Shown here one piece after another: positions 26,276 through 35,294 of a stretch of DNA of 64,000 nt. Position 1 is the stretch's first letter, and every line of letters starts with the position of its first letter. The DNA comes from an uncultured Clostridia bacterium. GTDB lineage: Bacteria; Bacillota; Clostridia; Christensenellales; Borkfalkiaceae. The DNA is taken from contig CANROE010000001.1 in NCBI GenBank assembly GCA_947632195.1, positions 1-64,000 on the forward strand. The letters run 5' to 3'. Below the pieces are notes generated by a model that was not told the origin of the DNA, did no database searches, and saw nothing but the letters and a program-made list of their open reading frames with translations. Both the position numbers and the translations under genes were made by a program.

Positions 26276-28297
26276 TTATGCAAGAGGGAGAGTGGCGGAA
26301 AAGACGGTCATGTTGTCTCTGCGATCATACGTCAATTCGCCGTGCATCGCCTCGACCGCATTTCTTGCCAGAAAGAGGCCAAGCCCCGAATTATTTTCGG
26401 AGGGTTTGCCCGAAACGAAGGGGGCAAAGACGTTTTGCTCGGTCGCAATGCCCCGTCCGTCGTCGATGACTTCGAGGCGGCAAATTCCTTTGCGCTTGGT
26501 GGCCGTCACGGATAAATGGGAACAATACGAGTGTTCGATGGCGTTCATGACCAAATTGAAGATCACGCTCTCCAAGGCAACTTTTTTGGCGTACACATTC
26601 AAGGTTTCGGACAAAGTGACCGTCAAGATCATTCCGTTCGCTTCGCAATCGGGGCGCAGATCGTCCGTCACGCTTTGCACGATTTTACTCAAATTTACCA
26701 CTTCGGACTGCTCCGCAACGTAGTTCTGCTTGCCGTACTTCCCGATCTCGGCAAAGTCTTTTTTGAGCTCGGCGTTTTTTTGCAGTAAAGAATCTACCTT
26801 TGAAATCAATTCGGGGGCAGAGAGATTTTGCCTTAGCTCGGTCAAAGAATTGTTCATACCGACGACGGTTTTTTTCATGTCATGGCTGACATACAGCAAA
26901 ATATTGTCCCGCTCGGCAAGAATATTCTGCAAGCTCTGCGTCTGCCGTTCCACTTCCCGTTCGAGGTTGGTGGTGAGATATCGGTTGTGTATTTCGGCAA
27001 CGATAAATTCGCGCAGTCCCAAAACGAGGGTAACGCCCAGCTCCCCGAGGTACAGCCAAAAGGAGGGGGAGAGCATGATGAACGGAATGGGTTGGTCGGC
27101 AAACAGCGCCGTTACGGTAGCAACGCCCGCGATGACGGTATTCAGCCTAAGTCCCAACGGCTTATTGTTGTATACATCGCGTATGGTAGATGCGAAGATA
27201 ACAGCAATGCAGAGGAACACCAACACGATATAAGAATAGCACACTGCGGTGTAAGCAGTAACGCCCGTGCAGAAGGGGGACAGGAAAGCAAGCACGGTCG
27301 CGATAAGTGTGACGGCGCATGTCGGATACAGAACGGGGACCTTTCCGATCTTCTTGGGAAGATACAGTGCGGAGGCGAAGAGAACAAAGCCTAAGGAGAA
27401 GCGGCGGATCGCAAGCATCAGATAGGGGACCGTGGTAAACCCGAACAGCGCGTATGTGGAAAACAGCGCCGAGAAAATTCCCGTGGCATACAGAAGCTGC
27501 GGAAGGAAGGGGAACGACCGTTTCAGAATACAGATCAAGAAGAACAGAAGGAGCGTGACTGCCCCGATGATCGCGCCGCTCAAAACGACCGAACGGTTTC
27601 GGCTCACGGCGCTGCGGACCGCCGCGTCCTCACCAATCAAGACGGGCCCCAAAAAGCTCACAAAGTTGTCGCCGGTCGCCTCGTAGTGGATCGTGACTTT
27701 GCATTCCTTGGAATACTTCCCTGCCGTAGAAATGGGGATATCGAGAAACATGGGCTGCGTTGCGGTTTCGTGCGAAACGGCGTCGTCGAACTCGGAGGGG
27801 GAGGAATAATTGAGATAGTAGTTGATGTTATATCGGTCGATCGCGCCAATGTAATCTTCATTTTCGTACTGCACAAACACACTGCACGCAGCAAATATGG
27901 GGGGAAGATACAACGTCAGATGCCAATTCCCGTCAGGCTTTAAGAGGGGCTTCAAGAGGGGATCCAAGCTTTCGCTCTGCGCCCACTCATCCGGTGTAAG
28001 CGTGTCGATATAAAACCGAAACGTTCCCCGCCGTGTAAGCTCTTCACCGTCGTTTTCGTCCGAAACGACTTCGTTCAGCCCCGCAAATTCATTGGGAAGA
28101 TAGTTGAACGCCGTCAGCTCCATCACGCCGTGCACGTCCAGAATAGAAACGGCGTTGACCGAGGCGCCCGAAACTTCCTTTTTTCGGGTGGGCGCGTCCG
28201 CGATGGCGCCGTCTCTTGTAAACAGTAAAATCAGCGAAAACGCCACGCAGAGCACAAACAGCTCCACCAAAACGAGCACGTTCCCGATCTTTTTCAT
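26276..28297 (-). CDS. Membrane sensor histidine kinase with 7TMR-DISM-like sensor
   Basis: The 673-residue kinase has an N-terminal helix (about 6-27), an extracytoplasmic beta-rich domain (30-235), a block of about seven membrane helices (238-430) and a cytoplasmic kinase core with phospho-acceptor His472 (YVSHDMKKT), N box NLVMNAIEHS, DDGRGIA and SGLGLFLARN. The layout is that of 7TMR-DISM sensors, which often sense carbohydrates. Start 28297 (GGGAGAA upstream) overlaps the regulator stop as ATGA. It may control the adjoining transporter, but that is inference. Confidence 0.87.
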   Translation of the reverse strand: MKKIGNVLVLVELFVLCVAFSLILLFTRDGAIADAPTRKKEVSGASVNAVSILDVHGVMELTAFNYLPNEFAGLNEVVSDENDGEELTRRGTFRFYIDTLTPDEWAQSESLDPLLKPLLKPDGNWHLTLYLPPIFAACSVFVQYENEDYIGAIDRYNINYYLNYSSPSEFDDAVSHETATQPMFLDIPISTAGKYSKECKVTIHYEATGDNFVSFLGPVLIGEDAAVRSAVSRNRSVVLSGAIIGAVTLLLFFLICILKRSFPFLPQLLYATGIFSALFSTYALFGFTTVPYLMLAIRRFSLGFVLFASALYLPKKIGKVPVLYPTCAVTLIATVLAFLSPFCTGVTAYTAVCYSYIVLVFLCIAVIFASTIRDVYNNKPLGLRLNTVIAGVATVTALFADQPIPFIMLSPSFWLYLGELGVTLVLGLREFIVAEIHNRYLTTNLEREVERQTQSLQNILAERDNILLYVSHDMKKTVVGMNNSLTELRQNLSAPELISKVDSLLQKNAELKKDFAEIGKYGKQNYVAEQSEVVNLSKIVQSVTDDLRPDCEANGMILTVTLSETLNVYAKKVALESVIFNLVMNAIEHSYCSHLSVTATKRKGICRLEVIDDGRGIATEQNVFAPFVSGKPSENNSGLGLFLARNAVEAMHGELTYDRRDNMTVFSATLPLA

Positions 28298-28971
28298 AAT
28301 ATTTCTCCCGTAAAGCAGTACCCCTTGCTGAACTCGGTGCGGATGACGTCGCTCGCGGGCATGGCGGATTTCAGTTTTCGGCGCAGCGACGATAAATGCG
28401 TTCTTATCACCGTCGTGCCGAGGCTCGGGGCGCACCAAATTTCTTCGTAAATTTCATCCGCAGTAAAATATCTGCCGCGATTCTTGATGAGAAAGAATAA
28501 AATATTGAATTCGGACGGCGTGAGTGAAATAGGCTTGCCCTTATATTTTACGGTGCGCGTGGTTGCGTTTACCGAAAAAGCCCCGAACGTTTCCACCGCG
28601 TCCGCCTTGGGCAAGAGCCTCATCGCAATGTGCACTTCCAAAAGGCGCATGGAGCAGGGCTTCACTACATAGTCGGCTGCGCCCGAGGTGATCCCTTCCA
28701 AAATGGAATCCTCACCGTCCAAGGAGGAGAGGATGATGACGGGAGGCAACGCGGGGAACGCCCGAAAGAGCTCTATTCCCATGCTGTTTTTGAGGATAAG
28801 GTCCAAAACGACCGCGTCAAAAGCTCTTTTCTCTAAGAGCTCGGCGGCTTCCTCCACGTCCGACGCCGTAAAAACGGCATTTGCCGGGGAGAAATAGCCG
28901 ACAATTTCCCGTTTGAGTCTTTCGTCGTCCTCTACAAAGAGCAGCGTTCTGTCGCAAACAGTGTAATTCAT
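28294..28971 (-). CDS. OmpR/PhoB-family response regulator
   Basis: The 225-residue regulator has a receiver domain with acidic pair ED-D (15-17), phospho-acceptor Asp57 in VVLDLIL and the Lys of VVKPCS near 105, then an OmpR-type winged helix (about 130-222, LTPSEFNILFFLIKNRGRYFTADEIYE). It is first in a two-gene operon with its kinase, under the promoter at 29000-29028. Confidence 0.92.
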   Translation of the reverse strand: MNYTVCDRTLLFVEDDERLKREIVGYFSPANAVFTASDVEEAAELLEKRAFDAVVLDLILKNSMGIELFRAFPALPPVIILSSLDGEDSILEGITSGAADYVVKPCSMRLLEVHIAMRLLPKADAVETFGAFSVNATTRTVKYKGKPISLTPSEFNILFFLIKNRGRYFTADEIYEEIWCAPSLGTTVIRTHLSSLRRKLKSAMPASDVIRTEFSKGYCFTGEIL

Positions 28972-28999
28972 ACGCGCGTCCCTATTTTAGAATAGTTTT

Positions 29000-29028
29000 A
29001 TTATACCAAAGAAAAAAATTCTATGCAA
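29000..29028 (-). promoter_or_regulatory. Vegetative promoter of the two-component operon
   Basis: On the minus strand TTGCAT (29028-29023), 17-base spacer, TATAAT (29005-29000). Confidence 0.75.
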
Positions 29029-29087
29029 GTGGGAGAGCCGTCTCCTTCTGAAATATTCGTGTGAAGAATTGTTAAGATTGCGCGTGG

Positions 29088-29116
29088 GGATATGGCATCG
29101 GCATTGAAAAAATGAT
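29088..29116 (+). repeat. spoIVB 3'-end repeat, copy C
   Basis: Encodes GYGIGIEKMI then GE-stop (29126). It lies between the two-component promoter and the spoIIM-like gene, and lacks the terminator found after copies A and B. Confidence 0.8.
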
Positions 29117-29168
29117 AGGGGAATAAACTCGAAGGAAAATCAAGGGAGAGAGGGGCATAAAATGAGGT

Positions 29169-29768
29169 ATGCGCCCTCTTTTTTTTGTGCAGAATACGTT
29201 TTCCCGCGCTTTTTCGCGGAAATGGTGGATGATCCTTTTGATTTTGTTGGTTTTGAGTAGTACTATGTGTGGCATAGTATTTATCAAAACGCCTGCTTTT
29301 TATGAGTTTCACCTCAAACAGTGCGACCGCTTTTTGGACCGCGTCTGCTATTCCGACCGCAACGTCTTTGTCATTTTCCTCGAACGCACGGCCGCGAGCG
29401 CGCTTTTGCTTGCCCTCGTGCTTGCGGGAGGGCTGCACCCCGTATGCCTGCCCATTCCCGTGCTCGTGCTTTTATACCGCTCCTACACCTTCGGGGGGAC
29501 CCTTGCCGTTCTCTTCTCCGTCTATTCTTTCCCAGGGGCGGTCGTCGCCTTTGCGCTCTATCTCCCCGTCCATCTGCTCATAGACGCCATCCTGCTCCTT
29601 GCCGCAGGCGTCTCCTTTTGGCGCGCCTTCTGCTTTTCCTTCTGCGCGGGCGATCTGAAAGAGCTTCTGTTCGATTTTCTCGCCTTCCTTGCCTTTCTTG
29701 CGCTCGTCTGTCTGCTCGAAATGATCCTTCTTCTCGCCCTTTTCCACCCGATGGGGAATCTCCTGTGA
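29169..29768 (+). CDS. Stage II sporulation protein M-like membrane protein
   Basis: The 199-residue protein has five hydrophobic segments and the N-terminal half-gap typical of SpoIIM-family proteins (RAFSRKWWMILLILLVLSS, then extracytoplasmic KTPAFYEFHLKQCD). SpoIIM acts with SpoIID and SpoIIP in septal peptidoglycan thinning. The family match is by pattern and by the sporulation context (spoIVB before, dacF after), so moderately sure. A palindrome copy (29261-29279) encodes STMCGIV in its first membrane segment. Confidence 0.6.
   Translation: MRPLFFVQNTFSRAFSRKWWMILLILLVLSSTMCGIVFIKTPAFYEFHLKQCDRFLDRVCYSDRNVFVIFLERTAASALLLALVLAGGLHPVCLPIPVLVLLYRSYTFGGTLAVLFSVYSFPGAVVAFALYLPVHLLIDAILLLAAGVSFWRAFCFSFCAGDLKELLFDFLAFLAFLALVCLLEMILLLALFHPMGNLL
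29261..29279. repeat. Dispersed palindrome, variant copy in the spoIIM-like gene
   Basis: TACTATG-TGTGG-CATAGTA: 7-base arms around a changed centre. Shares the centre GTGGCATA with the copy at 63648-63670 read on its coding strand. Confidence 0.7.
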
Positions 29769-29807
29769 CAAACTCATATTTTTTCAAAAACCGCGCAAAC
29801 TGCGGAT

Positions 29808-30947
29808 ATGAAAAAATTATGCTTGGCGGCGCTTGCCCTCTCTTTTGCGCTTGCGCCGATGACTGTCAAAAAAACGGCTGCGGAGGAGCTTACGAGCTGT
29901 AAAGCGGCCTATCTCTGCGACTGCGGAAGCGGCGTGTGCGCCTACCGTGAAAACGAAACGGAGCGTCTGCCCATTGCGAGCATGTGCAAGATCATGACCT
30001 TGCTCCTGTGCTTTGAAGAAGTGGAGGGCGGCACGCTCTCCTATGACGAGGAGATCGTCGTCAGCGACAGCGCGGCGGGCATGGGCGGCTCGCAGGTGTT
30101 CCTTGGCAGCGGCCTTTCCTACCGCGCGGAGGAACTCATGAAAACGATCGCGGTGTGCTCCGCAAACGACTCCTGCGTGGCGATGGCAGAGCGCATTGCG
30201 GGCAGCGAGAGCCTCTTCGTGGAGAAGATGAACGCCCGCGCAAAGGAGCTCGGCGCCGAAAACACGCTGTTTGCGAACTGTACGGGCCTTCCGAAGGAGC
30301 CGCAGTATTCCTGCGCGAAGGACGTCGCGCTCATGCTCCGCGAATTGCTTTCCCACCCGAAATATTTTGAATTTTCCAAAGTCTGGCTGGAAGATTTCGC
30401 CCATCCCGACGGCCGCACGACATCTATTACGAACACCAACAAGCTCATCCGTTTCTACGAGGGCTGCGACGGCGGCAAAACGGGCTTTACGGGGCAGGCG
30501 GGGTTCTGCCTCGCGGCGACCGCAAAGAGGGGAGATACCCGCCTCATCTCCGTCGTCATCGGCGCGGAGAGCTCCGATAAGCGATTCCAAAGCGTGAAAA
30601 ATCTCTTCAACTACGCCTTTGCGACCTACGAGAGCCGCAAGATCGTAGAGGCGGGCAAACCGCTTGAAACCAAGCTCGACGTGCGCGGCGGAAAGCAAAA
30701 GCAGATCTCCGTGTGCGCGGAGCGCGACCTGTCCATCTTCTGCAAGCGGGGCGAAGAGGTGAACGCTACCGCCGAATTGACCCTTGAAAAGGGGGCAAAA
30801 GCGCCTCTTGCGGAGGGTGCGGCGGTGGGTGAGGCGATCCTCTACCGCGACGGCGTGGAAGTTGCGCGCTGCCGTCTGCTCGCTGCGGAGCCCGCCGAAA
30901 AGTTTTCTTACGGGGACGCCTTCCGCGAGATCGCAGGGGCGTGGTAA
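29808..30947 (+). CDS. dacF: Sporulation-type D-alanyl-D-alanine carboxypeptidase
   Basis: The 379-residue exported penicillin-binding protein (S11) has a signal peptide (1-about 26), the SxxK motif Ser58-Met-Cys-Lys61, the SxN motif SAN (near 121-123) and KTG in GGKTGFTG (near 224). A C-terminal beta domain (about 275-375) follows. It trims peptidoglycan stem peptides, affecting cortex cross-linking. The place after spoIIM and before lysA fits DacF. No clear ribosome site precedes ATG 29808. Confidence 0.87.
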   Translation: MKKLCLAALALSFALAPMTVKKTAAEELTSCKAAYLCDCGSGVCAYRENETERLPIASMCKIMTLLLCFEEVEGGTLSYDEEIVVSDSAAGMGGSQVFLGSGLSYRAEELMKTIAVCSANDSCVAMAERIAGSESLFVEKMNARAKELGAENTLFANCTGLPKEPQYSCAKDVALMLRELLSHPKYFEFSKVWLEDFAHPDGRTTSITNTNKLIRFYEGCDGGKTGFTGQAGFCLAATAKRGDTRLISVVIGAESSDKRFQSVKNLFNYAFATYESRKIVEAGKPLETKLDVRGGKQKQISVCAERDLSIFCKRGEEVNATAELTLEKGAKAPLAEGAAVGEAILYRDGVEVARCRLLAAEPAEKFSYGDAFREIAGAW

Positions 30948-30963
30948 ATCTGCCCGAAATTTC

Positions 30964-30993
30964 TTGACCGCCGCCCCTTTCCGGTGCTATAAT
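30964..30993 (+). promoter_or_regulatory. Vegetative promoter of lysA
   Basis: TTGACC (30964-30969), 18-base spacer, TATAAT (30988-30993). Confidence 0.75.
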
Positions 30994-31022
30994 AAGGGCA
31001 CTTCACACAAGGAAGGCGGACT

Positions 31023-32345
31023 ATGAACACAAGAAAGACGCTCTGCGTCAACGAAAAAGGGCACCTTACGATCGGCGGCTGCGACTGCGTAGAACTCGCA
31101 AACCGTTTCGGCACGCCGCTCTACGTCTTTGACGAGGACTATATCCGCAGCATGATGCGGGTCTACCGCGACACGATCGCAAAGGAATACGGCGACGGGC
31201 TCGTGCTCTATGCGAGCAAGGCGTTCTCCTGCGAGGCGATGTATGCGATCGCAAAGCAAGAGGGGATAGGCGCGGACGTCGTGTCGGGCGGAGAACTCTA
31301 CACGGCGATGCAGGCGGGTTTTCCCGCAAAGAACATCTGCATGCACGGCAACAACAAACTGCCGCAGGAGATCGATTACGCGCTCGGCTGCGGCGTGGGG
31401 CTGTTCGCCGTGGACAATCCCGCCGAGGCGGACTATCTCGACTGCGCGGCAGAAAAGAGGGGAAGAGTGCAGGATGTGCTCCTGCGTATCAATCCCGGGG
31501 TGGAGGCGCACACACACAAGTTCGTGCAGACGGCGACCCCCGACAGCAAATTCGGTTTCTCCGTCCAGAGCGGCGCCGCCGAGGAGATGGTGCGGCACAT
31601 TCTCGGCAAAAAGAACTTGCGGCTGAGGGGCGTTCACTGCCACATCGGCTCGCAGATCTTCGAGAAACAGTCCTTCTGCCTTGCGGCGGAAAAATGCCTC
31701 GCCTTTCTTGCCGACATGAAAGAAAAGCTCTCCTTTGAGGCGGATACGCTCAACCTCGGCGGAGGGTTCGGCATCTGGTACACCGATGAGGACGAGAAAT
31801 TCACCTTTGAGGGCTACGCGGCCTATCTGAGGGCGCTCATCGGGGCGGTCAAGGCGGGGTGCGAAAAATACGGCTTGAAACAGCCGAGGCTCATGATCGA
31901 GCCGGGACGCTCCATTGTGGGCGAGGCGGGGATCACCCTCTACACGGTGGGGGCGATCAAGGAGATCCCCGGGCTGCGCAAGTACGTTGCCGTGGACGGG
32001 GGGATGTTCGACAACCCGCGTTTCTGCCTCTATGAGAGCAAATATACGGCGCTCCTTGCCAATCGGGCGGACGAACAGCCCACCGAGCTCGTCTCGATCG
32101 CGGGCAAGTGCTGCGAGAGCGGGGACCTCATCGGGGTAAACATGAATCTGCCCGAGGCAAAGACGGGGGACGTCCTCGCCGTGCTTTCGACGGGTGCATA
32201 CAACTACTCCATGGCGAGCAACTACAACCGCAACCTGATCCCGCCCGCCGTGCTCGTCAAGGACGGCAGAGCGGAATACATCGTCAAACCGCAGACCTAT
32301 GAGGACCTCGTGCGGGGCGACGTCCTTCCCGATCGGCTGAAATAA
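31023..32345 (+). CDS. lysA: Diaminopimelate decarboxylase
   Basis: The 440-residue PLP enzyme makes lysine from meso-diaminopimelate. The PLP lysine is in LYASKAFSC (near residue 64), with HIGSQI, NLGGGFGIWY, EPGRSIVGEAG and the CCESGDLIG motif that supplies the catalytic cysteine. AAGGAAGG precedes ATG 31023. Monocistronic with promoter and strong terminator. Confidence 0.95.
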   Translation: MNTRKTLCVNEKGHLTIGGCDCVELANRFGTPLYVFDEDYIRSMMRVYRDTIAKEYGDGLVLYASKAFSCEAMYAIAKQEGIGADVVSGGELYTAMQAGFPAKNICMHGNNKLPQEIDYALGCGVGLFAVDNPAEADYLDCAAEKRGRVQDVLLRINPGVEAHTHKFVQTATPDSKFGFSVQSGAAEEMVRHILGKKNLRLRGVHCHIGSQIFEKQSFCLAAEKCLAFLADMKEKLSFEADTLNLGGGFGIWYTDEDEKFTFEGYAAYLRALIGAVKAGCEKYGLKQPRLMIEPGRSIVGEAGITLYTVGAIKEIPGLRKYVAVDGGMFDNPRFCLYESKYTALLANRADEQPTELVSIAGKCCESGDLIGVNMNLPEAKTGDVLAVLSTGAYNYSMASNYNRNLIPPAVLVKDGRAEYIVKPQTYEDLVRGDVLPDRLK

Positions 32346-32354
32346 ACTCTTTTG

Positions 32355-32396
32355 AACGCGCCGCCCGACCGCAAACCTGCGGTCGGGCGGCGCGTT
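32355..32396 (+). terminator. Intrinsic terminator of lysA
   Basis: Nineteen-base arms with core GCGCCGCCCGACCGCA separated by AACC; very strong stem. Confidence 0.75.
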
Positions 32397-32472
32397 CCAC
32401 CATATCTTGACAAATTTTTCTTTTCCGCCGCCACTTCTTGTGGAAATTTTTTGTCACACTCCGCGCTTTCGG

Positions 32473-32501
32473 TTGCGTTCCGCAGGAAATTTTGATATAA
32501 T
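32473..32501 (+). promoter_or_regulatory. Vegetative promoter giving a near-leaderless M50 transcript
   Basis: TTGCGT (32473-32478), 17-base spacer, TATAAT (32496-32501). The predicted start at about 32508 is two bases before the ATG at 32510. Confidence 0.7.
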
Positions 32502-32509
32502 TTATTCGT

Positions 32510-33244
32510 ATGAGATTTGATCCGAACAGATTTATCGAATTGCTCGCGAGTTTTCTCGCCGTGACGGTCGTTCTGACTCTTCACGAATTTTCGCATGCCT
32601 TCGTCGCCTACAAGTGCGGCGACCCCACGCCGAAGTGGGCAAAGCGGCTCTCGCTCAATCCGCTCAGGCACTTCGATATCGTCGGGCTCATCTGCTTTAC
32701 CCTGGTCGGGTTCGGCTGGGCGAAACCCGTACCGATCGACCCGAACAACTTCAAAAAATACCGCACGGGGCTGGCGCTCACGGCGAGCGCGGGCGTCATC
32801 ACCAACTACATCTCGGCGTTCGTGTTCTATCCGCTCGTCCTGCTCGTCATCAATTTCATGCCCGAAATTCCCTTCCTCACCACCTTTTTATACTTCTTGA
32901 CCTCCGCGCTGTACGCTTACAGCCTCGGCTTTTGCGTGTTCAACCTCCTGCCCTTCTATCCCTTGGACGGGTTCCGCATCGTGGAGGCGACGAGCAGGCG
33001 GCACGGCAAAGTCTATCAATTTCTCAGAAAGTACGGCTACTACATTTTGCTCTTCCTCATCATCGAGAGTTTCATTTGCAGGATCTTCTCCGAAAATCTC
33101 GGGATCTATCAGATGAGTTGGTTCAACATCCTCGGCTGGATCATGCAGTTCGCCGAGAAATATCTCGGGTTCCCCATTCTTGCGATCTGGGGGTTGGCGT
33201 TCGGCATGCCCGTTGACGCGCTGTGGGGGTTGCTCGCATGGTAA
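32510..33244 (+). CDS. Site-2-protease family (M50) membrane metallopeptidase
   Basis: The 244-residue membrane protein has zinc motif His25-Glu26-x-x-His29 in TLHEFSHA, further ligand region NLLPFYPLDGFR (Asp near residue 156) and about five membrane helices. It belongs to the rhomboid-sized M50B group (YwhC/Rip-like), commonly encoded just before scpA in Clostridia; its substrate is unknown. No ribosome site is present before ATG 32510 and the promoter predicts a leaderless message. The end overlaps scpA. Confidence 0.9.
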   Translation: MRFDPNRFIELLASFLAVTVVLTLHEFSHAFVAYKCGDPTPKWAKRLSLNPLRHFDIVGLICFTLVGFGWAKPVPIDPNNFKKYRTGLALTASAGVITNYISAFVFYPLVLLVINFMPEIPFLTTFLYFLTSALYAYSLGFCVFNLLPFYPLDGFRIVEATSRRHGKVYQFLRKYGYYILLFLIIESFICRIFSENLGIYQMSWFNILGWIMQFAEKYLGFPILAIWGLAFGMPVDALWGLLAW

Positions 33245-34035
33245 ACCGCGAAAATTTTGAATCGACGGTGGACTACACCACCGTGCTCGACGGGTTCGAG
33301 GGGCCGCTCGATCTGCTGCTCTTCCTCATCAACAAGGAAGAGATCGAGATAAAGGACGTGTTTGTCTCGCAGGTCACCGAGCAGTTCCTCGACTATATGA
33401 AGGGGCTCCCTTACCTCGACGTGGACAAGGTGACCGACTACCTCAACATCGCGGCAACGATTTTAAAGATCAAGGCGCAGGCGCTCGTTCCCAACCTCGA
33501 AGAGGACCCCGAACTCGACATGGAGATCGAGGAGGACAAAGCGCAGCTCATCCGCGCCCTCGAAGAATTCCGCCTCATCAAAGAGGAAACGAAAAAGCTC
33601 AAAGAGCTCGAAACGATCGGCTACTTCTTCAAGGAGCCCGACAAGAACGTGGGCGAGACCAAGACGGTGTTCTCCCTTGAAAATCTCACCCTCGAAGGGC
33701 TCGTCTCCGCCTTCTCCACCCTGATGATGAAACGGGAAGAGGAGCGGGCGGCTGTGGAGGAGCGGGAGATCCCGCGAGACGAATTCACCGTTGCGCAGAA
33801 AGTGCAGACCATTCTCGAAACGCTCGAAAGCCGCAAGACGGTGAATTTCGAGGAGCTCTTTACCCGCGATTTCACCCGCAGCGAAGTCGTGACTACCTTT
33901 CAGGCGCTCTTGGAGCTTTTGAAATACCAATATCTTCGCGTGTCGCAGAGCGGCGCATTCGGACCTATCTCCATTTCGCTCAATCCCGACAGGGGAGAGG
34001 AGGACTATCTTGGACAAATTGACGAATATAATTGA
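33238..34035 (+). CDS. scpA: Segregation and condensation protein A
   Basis: The 265-residue kleisin bridges SMC heads in the bacterial condensin. The N-terminal FEGPLDLLLFLINKEEIEI and C-terminal winged helix (about 195-255) are diagnostic. ATG 33238 overlaps the M50 stop and follows a G-rich sequence; the acidic KEEIEI and the middle coiled coil are intact. It overlaps scpB by 26 bases. Confidence 0.94.
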   Translation: MVNRENFESTVDYTTVLDGFEGPLDLLLFLINKEEIEIKDVFVSQVTEQFLDYMKGLPYLDVDKVTDYLNIAATILKIKAQALVPNLEEDPELDMEIEEDKAQLIRALEEFRLIKEETKKLKELETIGYFFKEPDKNVGETKTVFSLENLTLEGLVSAFSTLMMKREEERAAVEEREIPRDEFTVAQKVQTILETLESRKTVNFEELFTRDFTRSEVVTTFQALLELLKYQYLRVSQSGAFGPISISLNPDRGEEDYLGQIDEYN

Positions 34036-34684
34036 GGCGATCCTGTTCGCCTCGGGCAAGAGCGTGGAACTTGCCATCATCGCGGAAAAGCTCGAAGTCT
34101 CCATGCGCGAAGTGAAAAAGGCGCTCTCCGAGCTCGAAGAACGCTACGGGAGCGAGGGGGGGATCCGTCTCCTGCAATTCAACAACAAGGCGCAGCTTGC
34201 CTCCAATCCCGACTACAAGGCAAGCGTGGAGGCTGTGCTCAATCCCATCCGCGAAAAGGAGCTCACCCGCACCATTTTGGAGTGCGCGGCGATCATCGCC
34301 TACAAACAGCCCATCACCAGGACGGAGATCGAGCTGCTGCGCGGACTCAACAGCGACTATGCGGTGCATGCGCTGCTCGAACTCAAACTCATCTATCCCT
34401 GCGGGCGGAAGGACGCCGTGGGACGGCCCATTCTCTATGCCACGACGGACGAGTTCTTGAAACGTTTCAAGCTCAATTCCCTCGCAGACCTCCCCGACTA
34501 CGACGCGCTCATGGCGGCGATCACCCGTCCCGAAACGGACAGCTATCTCTATGCCCGCGAGGAATACCGCGAAGAGGGGGAAGGGGAAGAGTCGGAAGAG
34601 GAGGTCGCTGTCTCCGACGGCGGCTACGAAATTCCCGACTTCTTGCGCGGGCTCGACGAGAGCGACCTCGTAAAAATCAGCTGA
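34010..34684 (+). CDS. scpB: Segregation and condensation protein B
   Basis: The 224-residue protein has two winged-helix domains (about 1-85 and 90-165, with KQPITRTEIELLRGLN) and an acidic C-terminal tail (about 185-224). It binds ScpA in the SMC complex. TTG 34010 is the start, behind GGAGAGGAGG inside scpA. A terminator follows at 34702. Confidence 0.93.
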   Translation: MDKLTNIIEAILFASGKSVELAIIAEKLEVSMREVKKALSELEERYGSEGGIRLLQFNNKAQLASNPDYKASVEAVLNPIREKELTRTILECAAIIAYKQPITRTEIELLRGLNSDYAVHALLELKLIYPCGRKDAVGRPILYATTDEFLKRFKLNSLADLPDYDALMAAITRPETDSYLYAREEYREEGEGEESEEEVAVSDGGYEIPDFLRGLDESDLVKIS

Positions 34685-34701
34685 AAGAACCCAATTTTAA
34701 A

Positions 34702-34724
34702 GGGCGGCGCCGGCCGCCTTTTTT
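34702..34724 (+). terminator. Intrinsic terminator of the M50-scpA-scpB unit
   Basis: GGCGGC (34703-34708) pairs with GCCGCC (34713-34718), then six T. Confidence 0.7.
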
Positions 34725-34861
34725 CTTTGAGAAAAATAGTAGTCAAGGACTGCGGAAAATATTCCTCAATTCCTACATCGTTGTAAATTTATGTTAATAT
34801 AAATTGAAAAGGCGGCGTATATCCGTCTGCTGTCCTTCATATCATAACAAAGGAGAAGAAT

Positions 34862-35218
34862 ATGAAATACTGTAAAAATTGCGGCACCCAGCTTGACGAC
34901 AACGCCTATGTCTGCCCCACATGCGGCATGAGAGCGGATCCCGTCTCTGCGCCCGTCCCCACCAGCACCACAAACACATTTGCGATCGTCGGCTTTATCC
35001 TCTCGTTCTTTATGCCTCTGCTCGGGCTTATTTTCTCGATCATCGGGCTCAACAAGGTAAAGGAGTGCAACAGCGGAAAGGGGCTTGCGGTTGCGGGGAT
35101 CATCATCAGCGCAGCGGAATGGGTCATCGGGATCATCGTCGTCATTGCGATCGTCGCGGGCGGGATCGTGCTCGGTTCACAGGGCATCGTCAGCGCCGCC
35201 CTCGCCGCCGCTGTTTGA
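34862..35218 (+). CDS. Zinc-ribbon DUF4190 membrane protein
   Basis: The 118-residue protein begins with a zinc ribbon (CKNCGTQL and CPTCGMR, residues 4-23), then two membrane helices (about 41-61 and 78-102) enclosing the DUF4190 pattern IGLNKVKECNSGKGLAVAGI. Such proteins are small membrane proteins without known function. AGGAG precedes ATG 34862. It starts an accessory patch between scpB and DUF2953. Confidence 0.8.
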   Translation: MKYCKNCGTQLDDNAYVCPTCGMRADPVSAPVPTSTTNTFAIVGFILSFFMPLLGLIFSIIGLNKVKECNSGKGLAVAGIIISAAEWVIGIIVVIAIVAGGIVLGSQGIVSAALAAAV

Positions 35219-35236
35219 TTTTTATTTGTAATTTGT

Positions 35237-35268
35237 AAAAGCCTGCCGCCTCGGCAGGCTTTTTATTT
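35237..35268 (+). terminator. Intrinsic terminator after the DUF4190 gene
   Basis: AAAGCCTGCC and GGCAGGCTTTTT form a stem with loop GCCTC and T tail. Confidence 0.8.
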
Positions 35269-35294
35269 TGCCTCTCCCTCGGAACTCCGCAAAG

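Noticed and set aside
21024-29130. Prophage or conjugative element at spoIVB
   Set aside because: No integrase, portal, relaxase, transposase or other mobility gene is present; only metabolic and regulatory cargo with repeat boundaries.
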